Assembly: GCA_946402595.1 (NCBI GenBank)
Contig: CAMIWY010000009.1
Coordinates: 1 to 13,802, forward strand
From: an uncultured Clostridia bacterium
GTDB lineage: Bacteria > Bacillota > Clostridia > Peptostreptococcales > Anaerovoracaceae
Length of the DNA stretch: 13,802 nucleotides
Direction of reading: 5' to 3'
A program made the position numbers and the translations under genes. Shown here in pieces: positions 1-7,900 of this stretch; position 1 is the first letter of the stretch, and each line of letters opens with the position of its first letter. The notes below the pieces were generated by a model, which worked only from the letters and a program-made list of their open reading frames with translations, had not been told where the DNA came from and did not search any database.

Positions 1-86
1 TCGAGGTAACACCGGACGACATCAGACTGCGCAAGAAGCTGCTTACAGAGCTTGAAAGACGTAAGTACAACAACAGAAACAGATAA
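1..86 (+). CDS. typA: TypA/BipA ribosome-associated GTPase, C-terminal end (5' truncated by the window)
   Basis: Only the last 27 codons and the TAA stop (84-86) are present, read in the frame beginning at base 3. The peptide EVTPDDIRLRKKLL followed by a basic tail matches the conserved C-terminus of TypA/BipA, where a VEVTP..IRLRK motif precedes a short lysine/arginine-rich end. TypA is a translation-factor-type GTPase that binds ribosomes and helps growth under stress. The GTPase domain lies outside the window, so the call rests on this short motif. The next gene, pyc, starts 28 bases downstream with no terminator between, so some read-through is possible. Confidence 0.7.
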   Translation, partial: EVTPDDIRLRKKLLTELERRKYNNRNR

Positions 87-114
87 ATCATTACCGTAAA
101 CAACGGAGGGGTAT

Positions 115-3100
115 ATGCCGGAGATCAGAAAATTCAGAAAAGTGCTCATCGCCAACCGTGGTGAGATCGCGATAAGAGTAATACGTGCGTGCAGAGAGCT
201 GGGGATCAGGACCGTAGCCATCTATTCGGCTGAGGACAAGAACTCCCTGTTCCGCACCAAGGCTCATGAGTCATATGAGATAGGCAAGGGCAAGAGCCCT
301 ATCTATGCATATCTCGATATCGATGAGATAATCCGCATGGCAAAGACCAAAGGCTGCGATGCTATCCATCCGGGTTACGGATTCCTGTCAGAGAATGCCG
401 ACTTTGCAGAGGCATGCGAAGAGGCAGGGATCGCATTCATAGGACCTACTCACGAGATGATGAACCGTCTCGGTGATAAGATCCAGTCCAAAATGGTCGC
501 TGACGAAGTCGGCGTTCCGTGCATCCCGGGTGTCGAGGCTGCCATCAGCAATGACGATGATGCGATCAAGTTCGCGAATGCGGCAGGTTACCCTATAATG
601 CTCAAGGCGGCTGCAGGCGGCGGCGGAAGAGGAATGAGGATCGTCCGTAAGGAAGAGGACCTCCTGCCTCAGTTCCACAGCGCTCAGAACGAGGCTGTAA
701 AGGCATTCGGAAACGGGGATATATTTATCGAGAAATACATCGAGGAGCCAAAGCACATCGAAGTGCAGGTCCTCGGAGACAAGTACGGCAATGTTGTACA
801 TCTCTATGAGAGAGACTGCTCCGTACAGAGAAGACACCAGAAGGTAGTTGAGTTCACACCGGCTCTGTGCATCACTGATGAGCAGAGACAGGCGATCTGT
901 GAGGATGCTCTCAAGATCGCACGCGCTGTCAACTACAGAAGTGCAGGTACTGTTGAGTTCCTCGTGGACAGGGAAGGAAACCACTACTTTATCGAAATGA
1001 ATACAAGGATCCAGGTCGAGCATACGGTCAGTGAGCTGATCACAGGCATCGATCTCGTTCAGGCGATGATCCTGGTAGCTGAGGGCTACAGACTTGACTC
1101 GGAAGAGATCAATATCAAGAGCCAGGACGACATCCAGGTTCGCGGATACGCGATCCAGTGCCGTGTAACGACCGAGGACCCTACCAATAATTTTGCACCT
1201 GATACCGGAACGATCACAGAGTACCGCTCTGCTTCAGGAAACGGCATCAGGCTCGATGGCGGAAACGGTTTTACCGGATCTGTAATCACACCGTATTACG
1301 ACTCGCTGCTCGTCAAGATCTGCTCGCATGACAGGACTTTCAACGGCGCATGCAGCAAGGCGGTAAGAGCTCTCAAGGAGATGAAGGTCACAGGCGTAAA
1401 GACCAACATCGGATTTCTTCTGAACCTTCTGAACCATCCGACTTTCCGCAAAGGTGAGTGCAATACCGGATTCATCGCCAACAATCCTGAGCTTCTCAAT
1501 ATCCGCTCCGTTGCAGACAAGGAGGCACAGGTACTTGATTTCCTCGGAGACATGGTCGTCAACGGACGTAAGGACAAGGCCGGAACATTCAATATCCCTG
1601 TAGTTCCTGATGTCAGGAGAACCGAGATCGTCGGACTCAGAGGAACCAAGCAGTTATTCGAGGAAAAGGGCGCAAAGGGAGTATCCGACTGGGTACTCGA
1701 TCAGAAGAAGGTGCTCATTACAGATACATCGCTGAGAGACGCTCAGCAGTCGCTGATAGCAACAAGAGTAAGGACAAGGGACATGGAGAGGATAGCACCT
1801 GCCATGGCTCTGTACGGCAAGGACCTGTTCTCATATGAGATGTGGGGCGGCGCTACATTCGATGTTGCGATGAGATTCCTCGGAGAGGATCCGTGGGAGA
1901 GGCTGGAGACTCTGAGAGGTGAGATCCCTAACGTTCTCTTCCAGATGCTCATAAGAGGCGCCAACGCGGTAGGGTACAAGAACTACCCGGACAATACGAT
2001 CAGGAAGTTCGTTCAGGAAGCGAAGAAGGCGGGCATCGATGTGTTCCGTATATTCGACTCTCTGAACTGGGTACGCGGCATTGAGGTCGCACTTGACGAG
2101 GTACTGAACGTCGGAGGCATAGCAGAGCCTGCGATGTGCTACACAGGAGATATCCTCGACGAGAGCCGTGACAAGTATACTCTTGACTACTACGTGAAGA
2201 TGGCCAAGAACCTCGAAAAGCAGGGTGCTCATATCATCGGCATCAAGGACATGTCCGGACTTCTCAAGCCTGTGGCTGCATTCAGACTGATCAAGGCTCT
2301 CAAGAACGAAGTTGCAGTGCCTATCCACCTGCATACTCACGATACATCCGGCAACGGAGTTGCTACCCTGATGCTCGCAGCTGAGGCAGGCGTGGACATC
2401 GTTGATGCTGCGTTCAACAGCATGTCCGGACTGACATCTCAGCCGGCCCTGAACTCCTTCGTCGCTGCTCTTGAGAACAGTGAGAGAGACACCAGGATGG
2501 ATACCAAGGGCCTGCAGAGGATCTCCGACTACTGGAGCGATGTAAGACCTGTATACGGAGACTTTGAGTCTGACCTCAAGGCTACGACAGCTGAGATCTA
2601 CAGACTCGAGATCCCTGGCGGACAGTATTCCAACCTCAAGCCTCAGGTCGAGAGCTTTGGCATCGGATACAAGTTCGACGAGGTCAAGGACATGTATGTC
2701 AAGGTCAATAAGATGCTCGGCGACATCATCAAGGTAACACCGTCATCCAAAATGGTAGGAGACCTTGCGATATTCATGGTACAGAACGACCTGACACCGG
2801 AGAACATCGTTGAGAAGGGCGCTGATTTTGACTTCCCTGACAGTGTAGTTACATATTTCGAAGGTATGATGGGACAGCCTGAGTTCGGTTTTCCTGAGGA
2901 CCTGCAGAAAGTAGTACTCAAGGACAGGAAGCCGATCACCGTAAGACCTGGAGAATTGCTGCCGCCTGATGACTTTGATGAGTTCAGACGCCATCTTACA
3001 GAAGACCTCGATCTCGAGGGAACGGATCAGGAGCTCGTTTCGTACTCCATGTACAGCAAGGTATTCGATGACTACATCAAGAAGCTCCGCGAGGTAGGCA

Positions 3101-3570
3101 ACTTCCGCAATATGGGCAGTGATGTATTCTTCCACGGCATCGCTCTCGGACAGACTGTCGAGGTCGAGCTCAAGCCGGGCAAGATCATGGTCATCACACT
3201 TGAAGATATAGGCGATACAGACGAGGCTGGTAACCGTGACCTCACATTCACCGTCGACGGTTACAGAAGAGTCGTCAGCATCAAGGATAAGCAGGCTCTG
3301 ACCAAGTCCGTTGCGGGATCACAGATCCAGTTCGCTAATCAGGATGACGAGAAGGAGATCGGAGCCAACATCCCTGGAACCATCATCAAGGTGCTCGTAT
3401 CCGAGGGTGATGAGGTGAAGCAGAGTCAGCCGATCGCGATCATCGAAGCCATGAAGATGGAGACCAATGTCATCTCGACAGGTGACGGTGTCATCGCAAA
3501 GATATATGTCAAGGAAGCGGAAAGTGTCAAATCCGGACAGCTAATCGCACGCCTGGAAGATATACAGTAG
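115..3570 (+). CDS. pyc: Pyruvate carboxylase (single-chain, biotin-dependent)
   Basis: This enzyme carboxylates pyruvate to oxaloacetate using ATP and bicarbonate, refilling the C4 pool in the cytoplasm. The 1151 residues are the usual full length and the domain order is standard. Residues about 5-450 are biotin carboxylase, with the glycine-rich ATP-grasp loop AAAGGGGRGMR at about 165-175 and the catalytic segment EMNTRIQVEHTVSE at about 295-308. The carboxyltransferase domain begins near 533 (TDTSLRDAQQSL). Its metal-binding HLHTHD lies at about 738-743 and the likely carboxylated lysine in GIKDMSG is near 711. The C-terminal biotinyl domain carries EAMKMET with the biotin-accepting lysine near 1114, 37 residues from the end. 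The ATG follows a GGAGG site (105-109) at normal spacing. No broken or missing domain is visible. Downstream lies a large palindromic element that might also end the transcript. Confidence 0.97.
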   Translation: MPEIRKFRKVLIANRGEIAIRVIRACRELGIRTVAIYSAEDKNSLFRTKAHESYEIGKGKSPIYAYLDIDEIIRMAKTKGCDAIHPGYGFLSENADFAEACEEAGIAFIGPTHEMMNRLGDKIQSKMVADEVGVPCIPGVEAAISNDDDAIKFANAAGYPIMLKAAAGGGGRGMRIVRKEEDLLPQFHSAQNEAVKAFGNGDIFIEKYIEEPKHIEVQVLGDKYGNVVHLYERDCSVQRRHQKVVEFTPALCITDEQRQAICEDALKIARAVNYRSAGTVEFLVDREGNHYFIEMNTRIQVEHTVSELITGIDLVQAMILVAEGYRLDSEEINIKSQDDIQVRGYAIQCRVTTEDPTNNFAPDTGTITEYRSASGNGIRLDGGNGFTGSVITPYYDSLLVKICSHDRTFNGACSKAVRALKEMKVTGVKTNIGFLLNLLNHPTFRKGECNTGFIANNPELLNIRSVADKEAQVLDFLGDMVVNGRKDKAGTFNIPVVPDVRRTEIVGLRGTKQLFEEKGAKGVSDWVLDQKKVLITDTSLRDAQQSLIATRVRTRDMERIAPAMALYGKDLFSYEMWGGATFDVAMRFLGEDPWERLETLRGEIPNVLFQMLIRGANAVGYKNYPDNTIRKFVQEAKKAGIDVFRIFDSLNWVRGIEVALDEVLNVGGIAEPAMCYTGDILDESRDKYTLDYYVKMAKNLEKQGAHIIGIKDMSGLLKPVAAFRLIKALKNEVAVPIHLHTHDTSGNGVATLMLAAEAGVDIVDAAFNSMSGLTSQPALNSFVAALENSERDTRMDTKGLQRISDYWSDVRPVYGDFESDLKATTAEIYRLEIPGGQYSNLKPQVESFGIGYKFDEVKDMYVKVNKMLGDIIKVTPSSKMVGDLAIFMVQNDLTPENIVEKGADFDFPDSVVTYFEGMMGQPEFGFPEDLQKVVLKDRKPITVRPGELLPPDDFDEFRRHLTEDLDLEGTDQELVSYSMYSKVFDDYIKKLREVGNFRNMGSDVFFHGIALGQTVEVELKPGKIMVITLEDIGDTDEAGNRDLTFTVDGYRRVVSIKDKQALTKSVAGSQIQFANQDDEKEIGANIPGTIIKVLVSEGDEVKQSQPIAIIEAMKMETNVISTGDGVIAKIYVKEAESVKSGQLIARLEDIQ

Positions 3571-3575
3571 TAATT

Positions 3576-3769
3576 AAAAAGGGAGCATATCTGAATAATT
3601 GCAGTCCTCATCGCAGGACAATTCGCGAAACGCTTCGTACTTCGCGGGACACTTGCAAAACTCGCTTCGCTCAGACAGTTGCAAGTGTCAGCCGCTCAGT
3701 TACTCAGCATTCTTCGGAATTGTCTTGCTGCTCTTGCGGGTTGACAATTCTTCAGATATGCTCCCTTTT
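3576..3769. repeat. Nested palindromic element (MITE-like or structured RNA) between pyc and buk
   Basis: Three nested inverted repeats share nearly the same centre. The outer arms 3577-3601 and 3745-3769 pair at 24 of 25 positions. The middle arms 3615-3624 and 3717-3726 pair over about 10 bp including one G-T. The inner arms 3648-3658 and 3679-3689 are a perfect 11 bp pair around a 20-base loop. Small local hairpins (GTCCT/AGGAC near 3604-3619, GCGAA/TTCGC near 3625-3645) decorate the arms. The element starts with AAAAAGGG, ends with CCCTTTT and is flanked by ATT on both sides (3573-3575, 3770-3772), which could be a 3 bp target duplication or chance. Such quasi-symmetry is typical of small non-autonomous palindromic elements in intergenic DNA. 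It could also act as a terminator or RNA for pyc or buk. I see no protein coded here. Confidence 0.75.
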
Positions 3770-3811
3770 ATTCAAGACTGTAAAAAACGTGCAGAGATGC
3801 CCGACTTAATG

Positions 3812-3817
3812 TATAAT
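3812..3817 (+). promoter_or_regulatory. Possible -10 box for buk
   Basis: A perfect TATAAT lies about 90 bases before the buk start, after the palindromic element. No good -35 box stands 16-18 bases upstream, and a small imperfect hairpin (GGACC-GTGT-GGTCT, 3823-3836) follows at about the expected transcript start. It is offered only as the best candidate for independent transcription of buk. Confidence 0.3.
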
Positions 3818-3905
3818 TGATAGGACCGTGTGGTCTTATGAATAAAAAACACATATTAATCCCCTAATCAAAATAAAGGTGTAAGCCGAAAGGAGTATTT
3901 ATCTC

Positions 3906-4976
3906 ATGAAGAAGATTCTTGTTATCAACCCTGGCGCTACTTCAACAAAGATCTGCGTATTTGAAGATGAGAATGAGGTGATGCGTGTAGGCATCGACCA
4001 TGATGCTGCTGAGATCGCTAAGTATCCTCATGTCGTAGATCAGGCTCCGTTCAGAAAGGAAGCTATCCTGAAGACTATCGAGGATAAGGGTTACAAGCTG
4101 ACTGACTTTGATGCTATCTGCGGAAGAGGCGGACTGTTCAAGCACATCCCGTCCGGTACATACAAGGTAAATGACGCTGTTATCCGCGACATCAAGAATC
4201 CTCCTTACGGCGAGCACGCAGCTAACCTCGGAGCATACATCTCCAAGGAACTTGCTGATTCCGTAGGCATCCCTTCGTTCTTCGTAGACCCTGTCTGCGT
4301 TGACGAGATGGAGCCTCTTGCAAGATATTCAGGACTCGGACTTGAAGGATTCGAAAGACAGTCGTTCTTCCATCCTCTCAACCATAAGTCGGTAGCCCGC
4401 AAGGCTGCAAAGCAGCTCGGCAAGGCATATGAGGAACTCAACCTTGTCATCTGTCACCTCGGCGGCGGCGTATCTGTAGGTGCTCACAAGAAGGGCAAAG
4501 TCGTTGACGTAAACAACGTCAAGGACGACGGTGCGATGGGTATGGACAGAGGCGGAGCTCTTCCTGCGAACGCACTTGTAAACCTCTGCTTCAAGGAAGG
4601 CATGACCAAGGCTGATGTCAAGAGGATCATCGGACAGGAAGCCGGAATCTACTCATATACAGGAACAAAGGACTTCAGAGTAGTAGAGAATGCTGCATTT
4701 GATGACGGTGATGAGAAGATGATGATGGCGTTCAAGGCAATCGCTTATCAGCTGGCTAAGGATATCGGTGCTATGTCTGCAGTTCTCAGATATGATGTCG
4801 ATGCTATCATCTTTACAGGCGGAATGGCATACTCTGAGAGATTCTGCGAGGAGATCAGCTCATATGTAAGCAAGATCGCACCTATCATGAGATTCCCTGG
4901 AGAAGAGGAGATGAAGGCTCTTGCAGAAGGCGCTCTGAAGGCACTCGAGACAGGACACTGGGAAATCTACGAGTAA
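3906..4976 (+). CDS. buk: Butyrate kinase
   Basis: This 356-residue protein of the acetate/butyrate kinase (ASKHA) family interconverts butyryl phosphate plus ADP with butyrate plus ATP, the energy-yielding end of one butyrate pathway. Full length is normal. The N-terminal phosphate loop VINPGATSTK is at about 6-15, then VDPVCVDEMEPLAR and FFHPLNHKSVARKAA, then the phosphate-binding HLGGGVSVGAHKKG near 184-197, and FTGGMAYS near 304-311. In the loop where characterised enzymes commonly read GPFSPERSG, this one has GAMGMDRGG, one residue shorter overall, with the arginine kept. The ATG follows AAAGGAG (3890-3896). The gene is flanked by intergenic DNA and a terminator, so it is probably monocistronic. 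The usual partner ptb is not in the window, so its supply of acyl phosphate must come from elsewhere. A branched-chain acyl kinase role is possible. Confidence 0.92.
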   Translation: MKKILVINPGATSTKICVFEDENEVMRVGIDHDAAEIAKYPHVVDQAPFRKEAILKTIEDKGYKLTDFDAICGRGGLFKHIPSGTYKVNDAVIRDIKNPPYGEHAANLGAYISKELADSVGIPSFFVDPVCVDEMEPLARYSGLGLEGFERQSFFHPLNHKSVARKAAKQLGKAYEELNLVICHLGGGVSVGAHKKGKVVDVNNVKDDGAMGMDRGGALPANALVNLCFKEGMTKADVKRIIGQEAGIYSYTGTKDFRVVENAAFDDGDEKMMMAFKAIAYQLAKDIGAMSAVLRYDVDAIIFTGGMAYSERFCEEISSYVSKIAPIMRFPGEEEMKALAEGALKALETGHWEIYE

Positions 4977-5001
4977 CTGGCAGAATTAATACAGATCGTA
5001 G

Positions 5002-5033
5002 AAGACAGCGGGCAATATCGGCCCGCTGTTTTT
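5002..5033 (+). terminator. Rho-independent terminator after buk
   Basis: The GC-rich arms CAGCGGGC (5006-5013) and GCCCGCTG (5021-5028) pair perfectly around a 7-base loop, extended by A-T pairs at the base, and are followed by a run of five T (5029-5033). It lies about 30 bases after the buk stop codon. Confidence 0.93.
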
Positions 5034-5066
5034 GAATGTCAGAATGGAAATAAAATGGAAAATTAA

Positions 5067-5095
5067 TTGCAATAAACGAACACTTGTGCTAAAAT
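5067..5095 (+). promoter_or_regulatory. Sigma-70-type promoter with extended -10 for the Uma2/ArsC/DUF2130 operon
   Basis: TTGCAA (5067-5072) stands 17 bases before TAAAAT (5090-5095), and the -10 is preceded by TGC, giving an extended TGnTAAAAT. Transcription should begin near 5101-5103. This would leave only about 8-10 bases before the ATG at 5111, but a normal leader before the GTG at 5147. Confidence 0.75.
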
Positions 5096-5146
5096 AGATG
5101 CATAGTAATAATGAAAAGTATAACTGCTGCCACTGGAGGTGAGTGT

Positions 5147-6019
5147 GTGAATATTGAGGAAATGAAGCGTTATAAATATGAACTCGGACTCACTTCTGAG
5201 ATGATCGCTGAACGTTCAGGTGTGCCTCTCAGCACTGTGCAGAAGATTTTTGCCGGAATAACGACCAATCCGAGACTTGAAACAAGGCTCAGGATCGAGC
5301 GCGTCCTCCTGAAAGAGAATGCTGACAGATATTTTTACAGCACTGATGACAGCGGAACTTCAGTTGTCAGAGAATCGAATCTGGCTAAGCTGTACGGAAA
5401 GGTTGAAACTGTGAATAATCAGCTGGAAGTACAGGAGATTCATAGTACAGGTGATAAGGCCGGACCATATACTGTTGAAGATTATATAAGAGTTTCTGCA
5501 GACAGGAGAGTAGAACTCATCAACGGTTATCTGTATGATCTTGCTTCACCAACATCCAGACATCAGATGGCAACCTCACTTATCATGAAGGAACTTCTTG
5601 ATTATGCTGAAAGGCATGACTTTGAATGTATGCCGTATCAGTCTCCGCTTGATGTGAGGCTCAGCCAGGACAACAGGACGATGTTGCAGCCGGATCTTTT
5701 CGTAATATGTCAGAATGACGCGGTGGATAACGGAAAATACATAGAAGGTGCCCCTGACTTTGTGATTGAGGTTCTGTCACCATCGACGGCCGTAAGGGAT
5801 ATGAAGGATAAGCTGAATGCATACTTTGAGGCAGGGGTAAGAGAATACTGGGTGATAGACCCTGATATGTTCATAATTGATGTTTTCAGCTATGAAAATG
5901 CAGAGATGTTTAAAAGATACACATTTGAGGATCAGGTACCTGTCGGAATATCCGGCGGGGGATTATCGATAGACTTCAGGCCGATCAGGGCTATAATAGA
6001 GAAAAGACAGGAGGTGTGA
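5147..6019 (+). CDS. XRE helix-turn-helix/Uma2-family (PD-(D/E)XK nuclease fold) fusion protein
   Basis: The first 55 or so residues form a helix-turn-helix of the XRE/Cro type (LTSEMIAERSGVPLSTVQKI). Residues from about 105 onward form a Uma2 (DUF820) domain. The Uma2 hallmarks are visible: VELINGYLYDLASPTSRHQ, then QPDLFVI with Asp near 183, then VIEVLSPST with Glu near 208, then DMKDKLNAYFEAGVREYWVIDP. Uma2 proteins have a restriction-endonuclease-like fold, but their biological roles are largely unknown. I chose GTG 5147 (290 residues) because GGAGG (5135-5139) sits 7 bases before it. The in-frame ATG at 5111 would add 12 residues but has no ribosome binding site and lies almost at the predicted transcript start. 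The gene heads a three-gene operon and its stop is one base before the next ATG. The DNA-binding head suggests sequence-specific targeting or autoregulation (inference). Confidence 0.88.
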   Translation: MNIEEMKRYKYELGLTSEMIAERSGVPLSTVQKIFAGITTNPRLETRLRIERVLLKENADRYFYSTDDSGTSVVRESNLAKLYGKVETVNNQLEVQEIHSTGDKAGPYTVEDYIRVSADRRVELINGYLYDLASPTSRHQMATSLIMKELLDYAERHDFECMPYQSPLDVRLSQDNRTMLQPDLFVICQNDAVDNGKYIEGAPDFVIEVLSPSTAVRDMKDKLNAYFEAGVREYWVIDPDMFIIDVFSYENAEMFKRYTFEDQVPVGISGGGLSIDFRPIRAIIEKRQEV

Positions 6020-6020
6020 C

Positions 6021-6377
6021 ATGCTTCTTATATGTTATCCGAAATGCAGTACATGCAAAAAAGCGCAGAAGTGGCTGGATGAAAAGGGAATCAGCTACGA
6101 TTACAGAGATATAAAGATTGATAACCCATCGAGAGGTGAACTGGCTGAATGGTACGCAGCCAGCGGTAAGCCGCTCAGAAAGTTCTTCAACACCAGCGGC
6201 ATGCTGTACAGAGACATGGGGCTCAAGGACAAACTCGGCAATATGACCGACGATGAGATGCTCGATCTGCTCGCAACTGACGGCATGCTCGTCAAGAGAC
6301 CGCTTGTAATCGACGATGGCGGCGTTTTGATTGGATTCAGAGAAGCTGAGTGGGAGGATATGTTATGCAGGAAATAA
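6021..6377 (+). CDS. ArsC/Spx-family thioredoxin-fold protein
   Basis: This is a 118-residue protein of the arsenate reductase-like (ArsC/Spx/MgsR) family. The N-terminus ICYPKCSTCKKAQKWL has a CxxC pair at Cys9 and Cys12. It is followed by the family features RDIKIDNPSRGEL, GKPLRKFFNTSG and the C-terminal KRPLVIDDGGVLIGFREAEW. True E. coli-type arsenate reductases use a single cysteine with CGTSRN, so the CxxC makes this closer to Spx/MgsR/YusI-like proteins. Those act as redox-sensing regulators that touch RNA polymerase, or have no known role. The ATG lies 7 bases after GGAGG (6010-6014), which is inside the end of the Uma2 gene. Its end overlaps the next gene by 13 bases, so the three genes are very likely translated from one message. 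No other arsenic-resistance gene is nearby, which argues against a dedicated arsenic role. Confidence 0.88.
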   Translation: MLLICYPKCSTCKKAQKWLDEKGISYDYRDIKIDNPSRGELAEWYAASGKPLRKFFNTSGMLYRDMGLKDKLGNMTDDEMLDLLATDGMLVKRPLVIDDGGVLIGFREAEWEDMLCRK

Positions 6378-7774
6378 AGTGCCCTAACTGCGGACAGGTA
6401 TTTCAGGTAGATGAGACCGGATACGCTCAGATCGTTCAGCAGGTCAGAGACAGTGAGTTTGAAAAGGAGATCGCAAAACGCGAATCCGAGCTTGCTGAAA
6501 AGAGAGAAAACGAGCTGCGTATGGCCCGCATGGAGCAGGAAAAGCAGTTCGATAAGACTCTTTCCGAGAAGGAGTCAGAGCTTGCTGACAGAGAGAAAAA
6601 GATCGAACTTCTGAAAGCCGAGAAGCAGAGCGAGACAGAGAAAATCAGAACTGAAAAGGACAATGAGATAGAGCGCCTTAAGGCTGAGCGCGACAGAGAA
6701 GTAGAGCGCATAAAGGCTGATAAGGACAGAGAGATTGACAGGCTCCGCGCTGATCTCACAGAGCAGCTCAATAAACTTAAGGCTGAGGTCGAGAAGAGCG
6801 ATACCGAGAGGGAACTTGCCGTCACAAAGGCTGTTCAGGAAAAGGATAAGGAAATCGCTGACAAGAATGCTGAGATCACTAAACTCAGCGGCGATCTTGA
6901 AGTGCAGCAGAGACAGAACGAGCTGACAGAGAAGCAGCTCCTTGAACAGCATAAAGGCGAGCTGAGACTCCGTGACGAAGAGATAGAGAGACTCAAGGAC
7001 TTCAAGGCGCGCCAGTCAACCAAGATGGTTGGAGAAAGCCTCGAGCAGCACTGCCAGAACCAGTTCAATTCGATCAGGATGACTGCTTTTCCGAATGCGT
7101 ATTTCGAGAAAGATAATGATGCAAGGACAGGCAGCAAAGGGGACTTCATTTTCCGTGAGTCGTCCGATGACGGCACTGAATTCATCTCCATTATGTTCGA
7201 GATGAAGAATGAGATGGATACCACTGCTACCAAGCATAAGAACGAGGACTTCTTCAAGGAACTCGACAAGGACCGCAAGGAGAAGAACTGCGAGTATGCA
7301 GTGCTGGTATCGCTCCTTGAGGCCGATAACGAGCTGTACAACAACGGTATCGTGGATGTTTCATACAAGTATGAGAAGATGTATGTCATCCGTCCTCAGT
7401 TCTTCATTCCGATGATAACACTCCTCAGAAATGCAGCCCTCAACTCCCTGAAGTATCAGAGAGAACTGCAGATCGTCAAGAACCAGCAGGTCGACATCCT
7501 TCACTTTGAGGAGAACATGGAGAGCTTCAAGAACGCCTTCGGTAGGAATTATGAGCTTGCAAGCCGTAAATTCGAGGATGCGATCAATGAGATAGACAAG
7601 TCGATAAGACAGCTCGAGAAGGTCAAGGAAGCGCTTACATCATCAGAGAGAAATCTGCGTCTGGCCAACGACAAGGCGCAGGATCTGTCCATCAAGAAAC
7701 TGACTAAGAATGCTCCGACAGTCAAGGCCATGTTTGAGGAGCTTGCCGAGAGCAGGGAAGAGGAAGAAGACTGA
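6365..7774 (+). CDS. DUF2130 protein: zinc-ribbon-like head, long coiled coil, nuclease-like C-terminal domain
   Basis: The 469-residue protein starts at ATG 6365, 7 bases after a GGAGG (6353-6357) at the end of the preceding gene; an in-frame GTG at 6350 has no such site. The head carries one CPNCG pair (Cys6, Cys9). Residues about 30-215 are a highly charged heptad-rich coiled coil dense in Glu, Lys and Arg. From about 221 (MVGESLEQHCQNQFN) to about 360 the sequence matches the DUF2130 family, including GSKGDFIFRE, IMFEMKNEMDTT, FFKELDKDRKEKNCEYAVLVS and MYVIRPQFFIPMI. Asp260, Glu279 and Lys281 are spaced like a D...ExK nuclease signature (my reading, not proven). Coiled coil plus nuclease-like domain resembles the layout of RmuC. 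A second coiled-coil stretch ends the protein. It is the last gene of the operon and is followed by a bidirectional terminator. Confidence 0.88.
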   Translation: MQEIKCPNCGQVFQVDETGYAQIVQQVRDSEFEKEIAKRESELAEKRENELRMARMEQEKQFDKTLSEKESELADREKKIELLKAEKQSETEKIRTEKDNEIERLKAERDREVERIKADKDREIDRLRADLTEQLNKLKAEVEKSDTERELAVTKAVQEKDKEIADKNAEITKLSGDLEVQQRQNELTEKQLLEQHKGELRLRDEEIERLKDFKARQSTKMVGESLEQHCQNQFNSIRMTAFPNAYFEKDNDARTGSKGDFIFRESSDDGTEFISIMFEMKNEMDTTATKHKNEDFFKELDKDRKEKNCEYAVLVSLLEADNELYNNGIVDVSYKYEKMYVIRPQFFIPMITLLRNAALNSLKYQRELQIVKNQQVDILHFEENMESFKNAFGRNYELASRKFEDAINEIDKSIRQLEKVKEALTSSERNLRLANDKAQDLSIKKLTKNAPTVKAMFEELAESREEEED

Positions 7775-7816
7775 TAAGGAAAGCAGGACAGATATTAGAG
7801 ACAGAAAACGGCACTG

Positions 7817-7866
7817 AAAAAGCCTGCCTGACAAGTGAAACCGATCGCTTGCCGGACAGGCTTTTC
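7817..7866. terminator. Bidirectional terminator between convergent DUF2130 and feoB genes
   Basis: Arms AAAAGCCTG (7818-7826) and CAGGCTTTT (7857-7865) pair perfectly, and the stem continues inward with two mismatches and one G-T to CAAG/CTTG around a 12-base loop. There is an A run on the left and a T run on the right, so it can stop transcription from both strands, as expected between convergent genes. Confidence 0.85.
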
Positions 7867-7900
7867 GATTGATTATTTAAGCTGGCAGCATTGACTCACG

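Noticed and set aside
388..1023. A 211-codon open frame antisense to pyc
   Set aside because: It mirrors the conserved biotin carboxylase coding sequence and has no independent support.
3599..3820. A 73-codon open frame within the palindromic element
   Set aside because: It begins inside one arm of the element, lacks a ribosome binding site and encodes palindrome sequence, so it is not a gene.
6021..6377. Dedicated arsenate reductase (arsC) call
   Set aside because: The CxxC motif and lack of ars neighbours fit the broader Spx/ArsC-like family better.
6436..6825. Serine-rich minus-strand frames over the DUF2130 coiled coil
   Set aside because: Low-complexity serine/leucine sequence arises from reading Glu/Lys-rich codons backwards.
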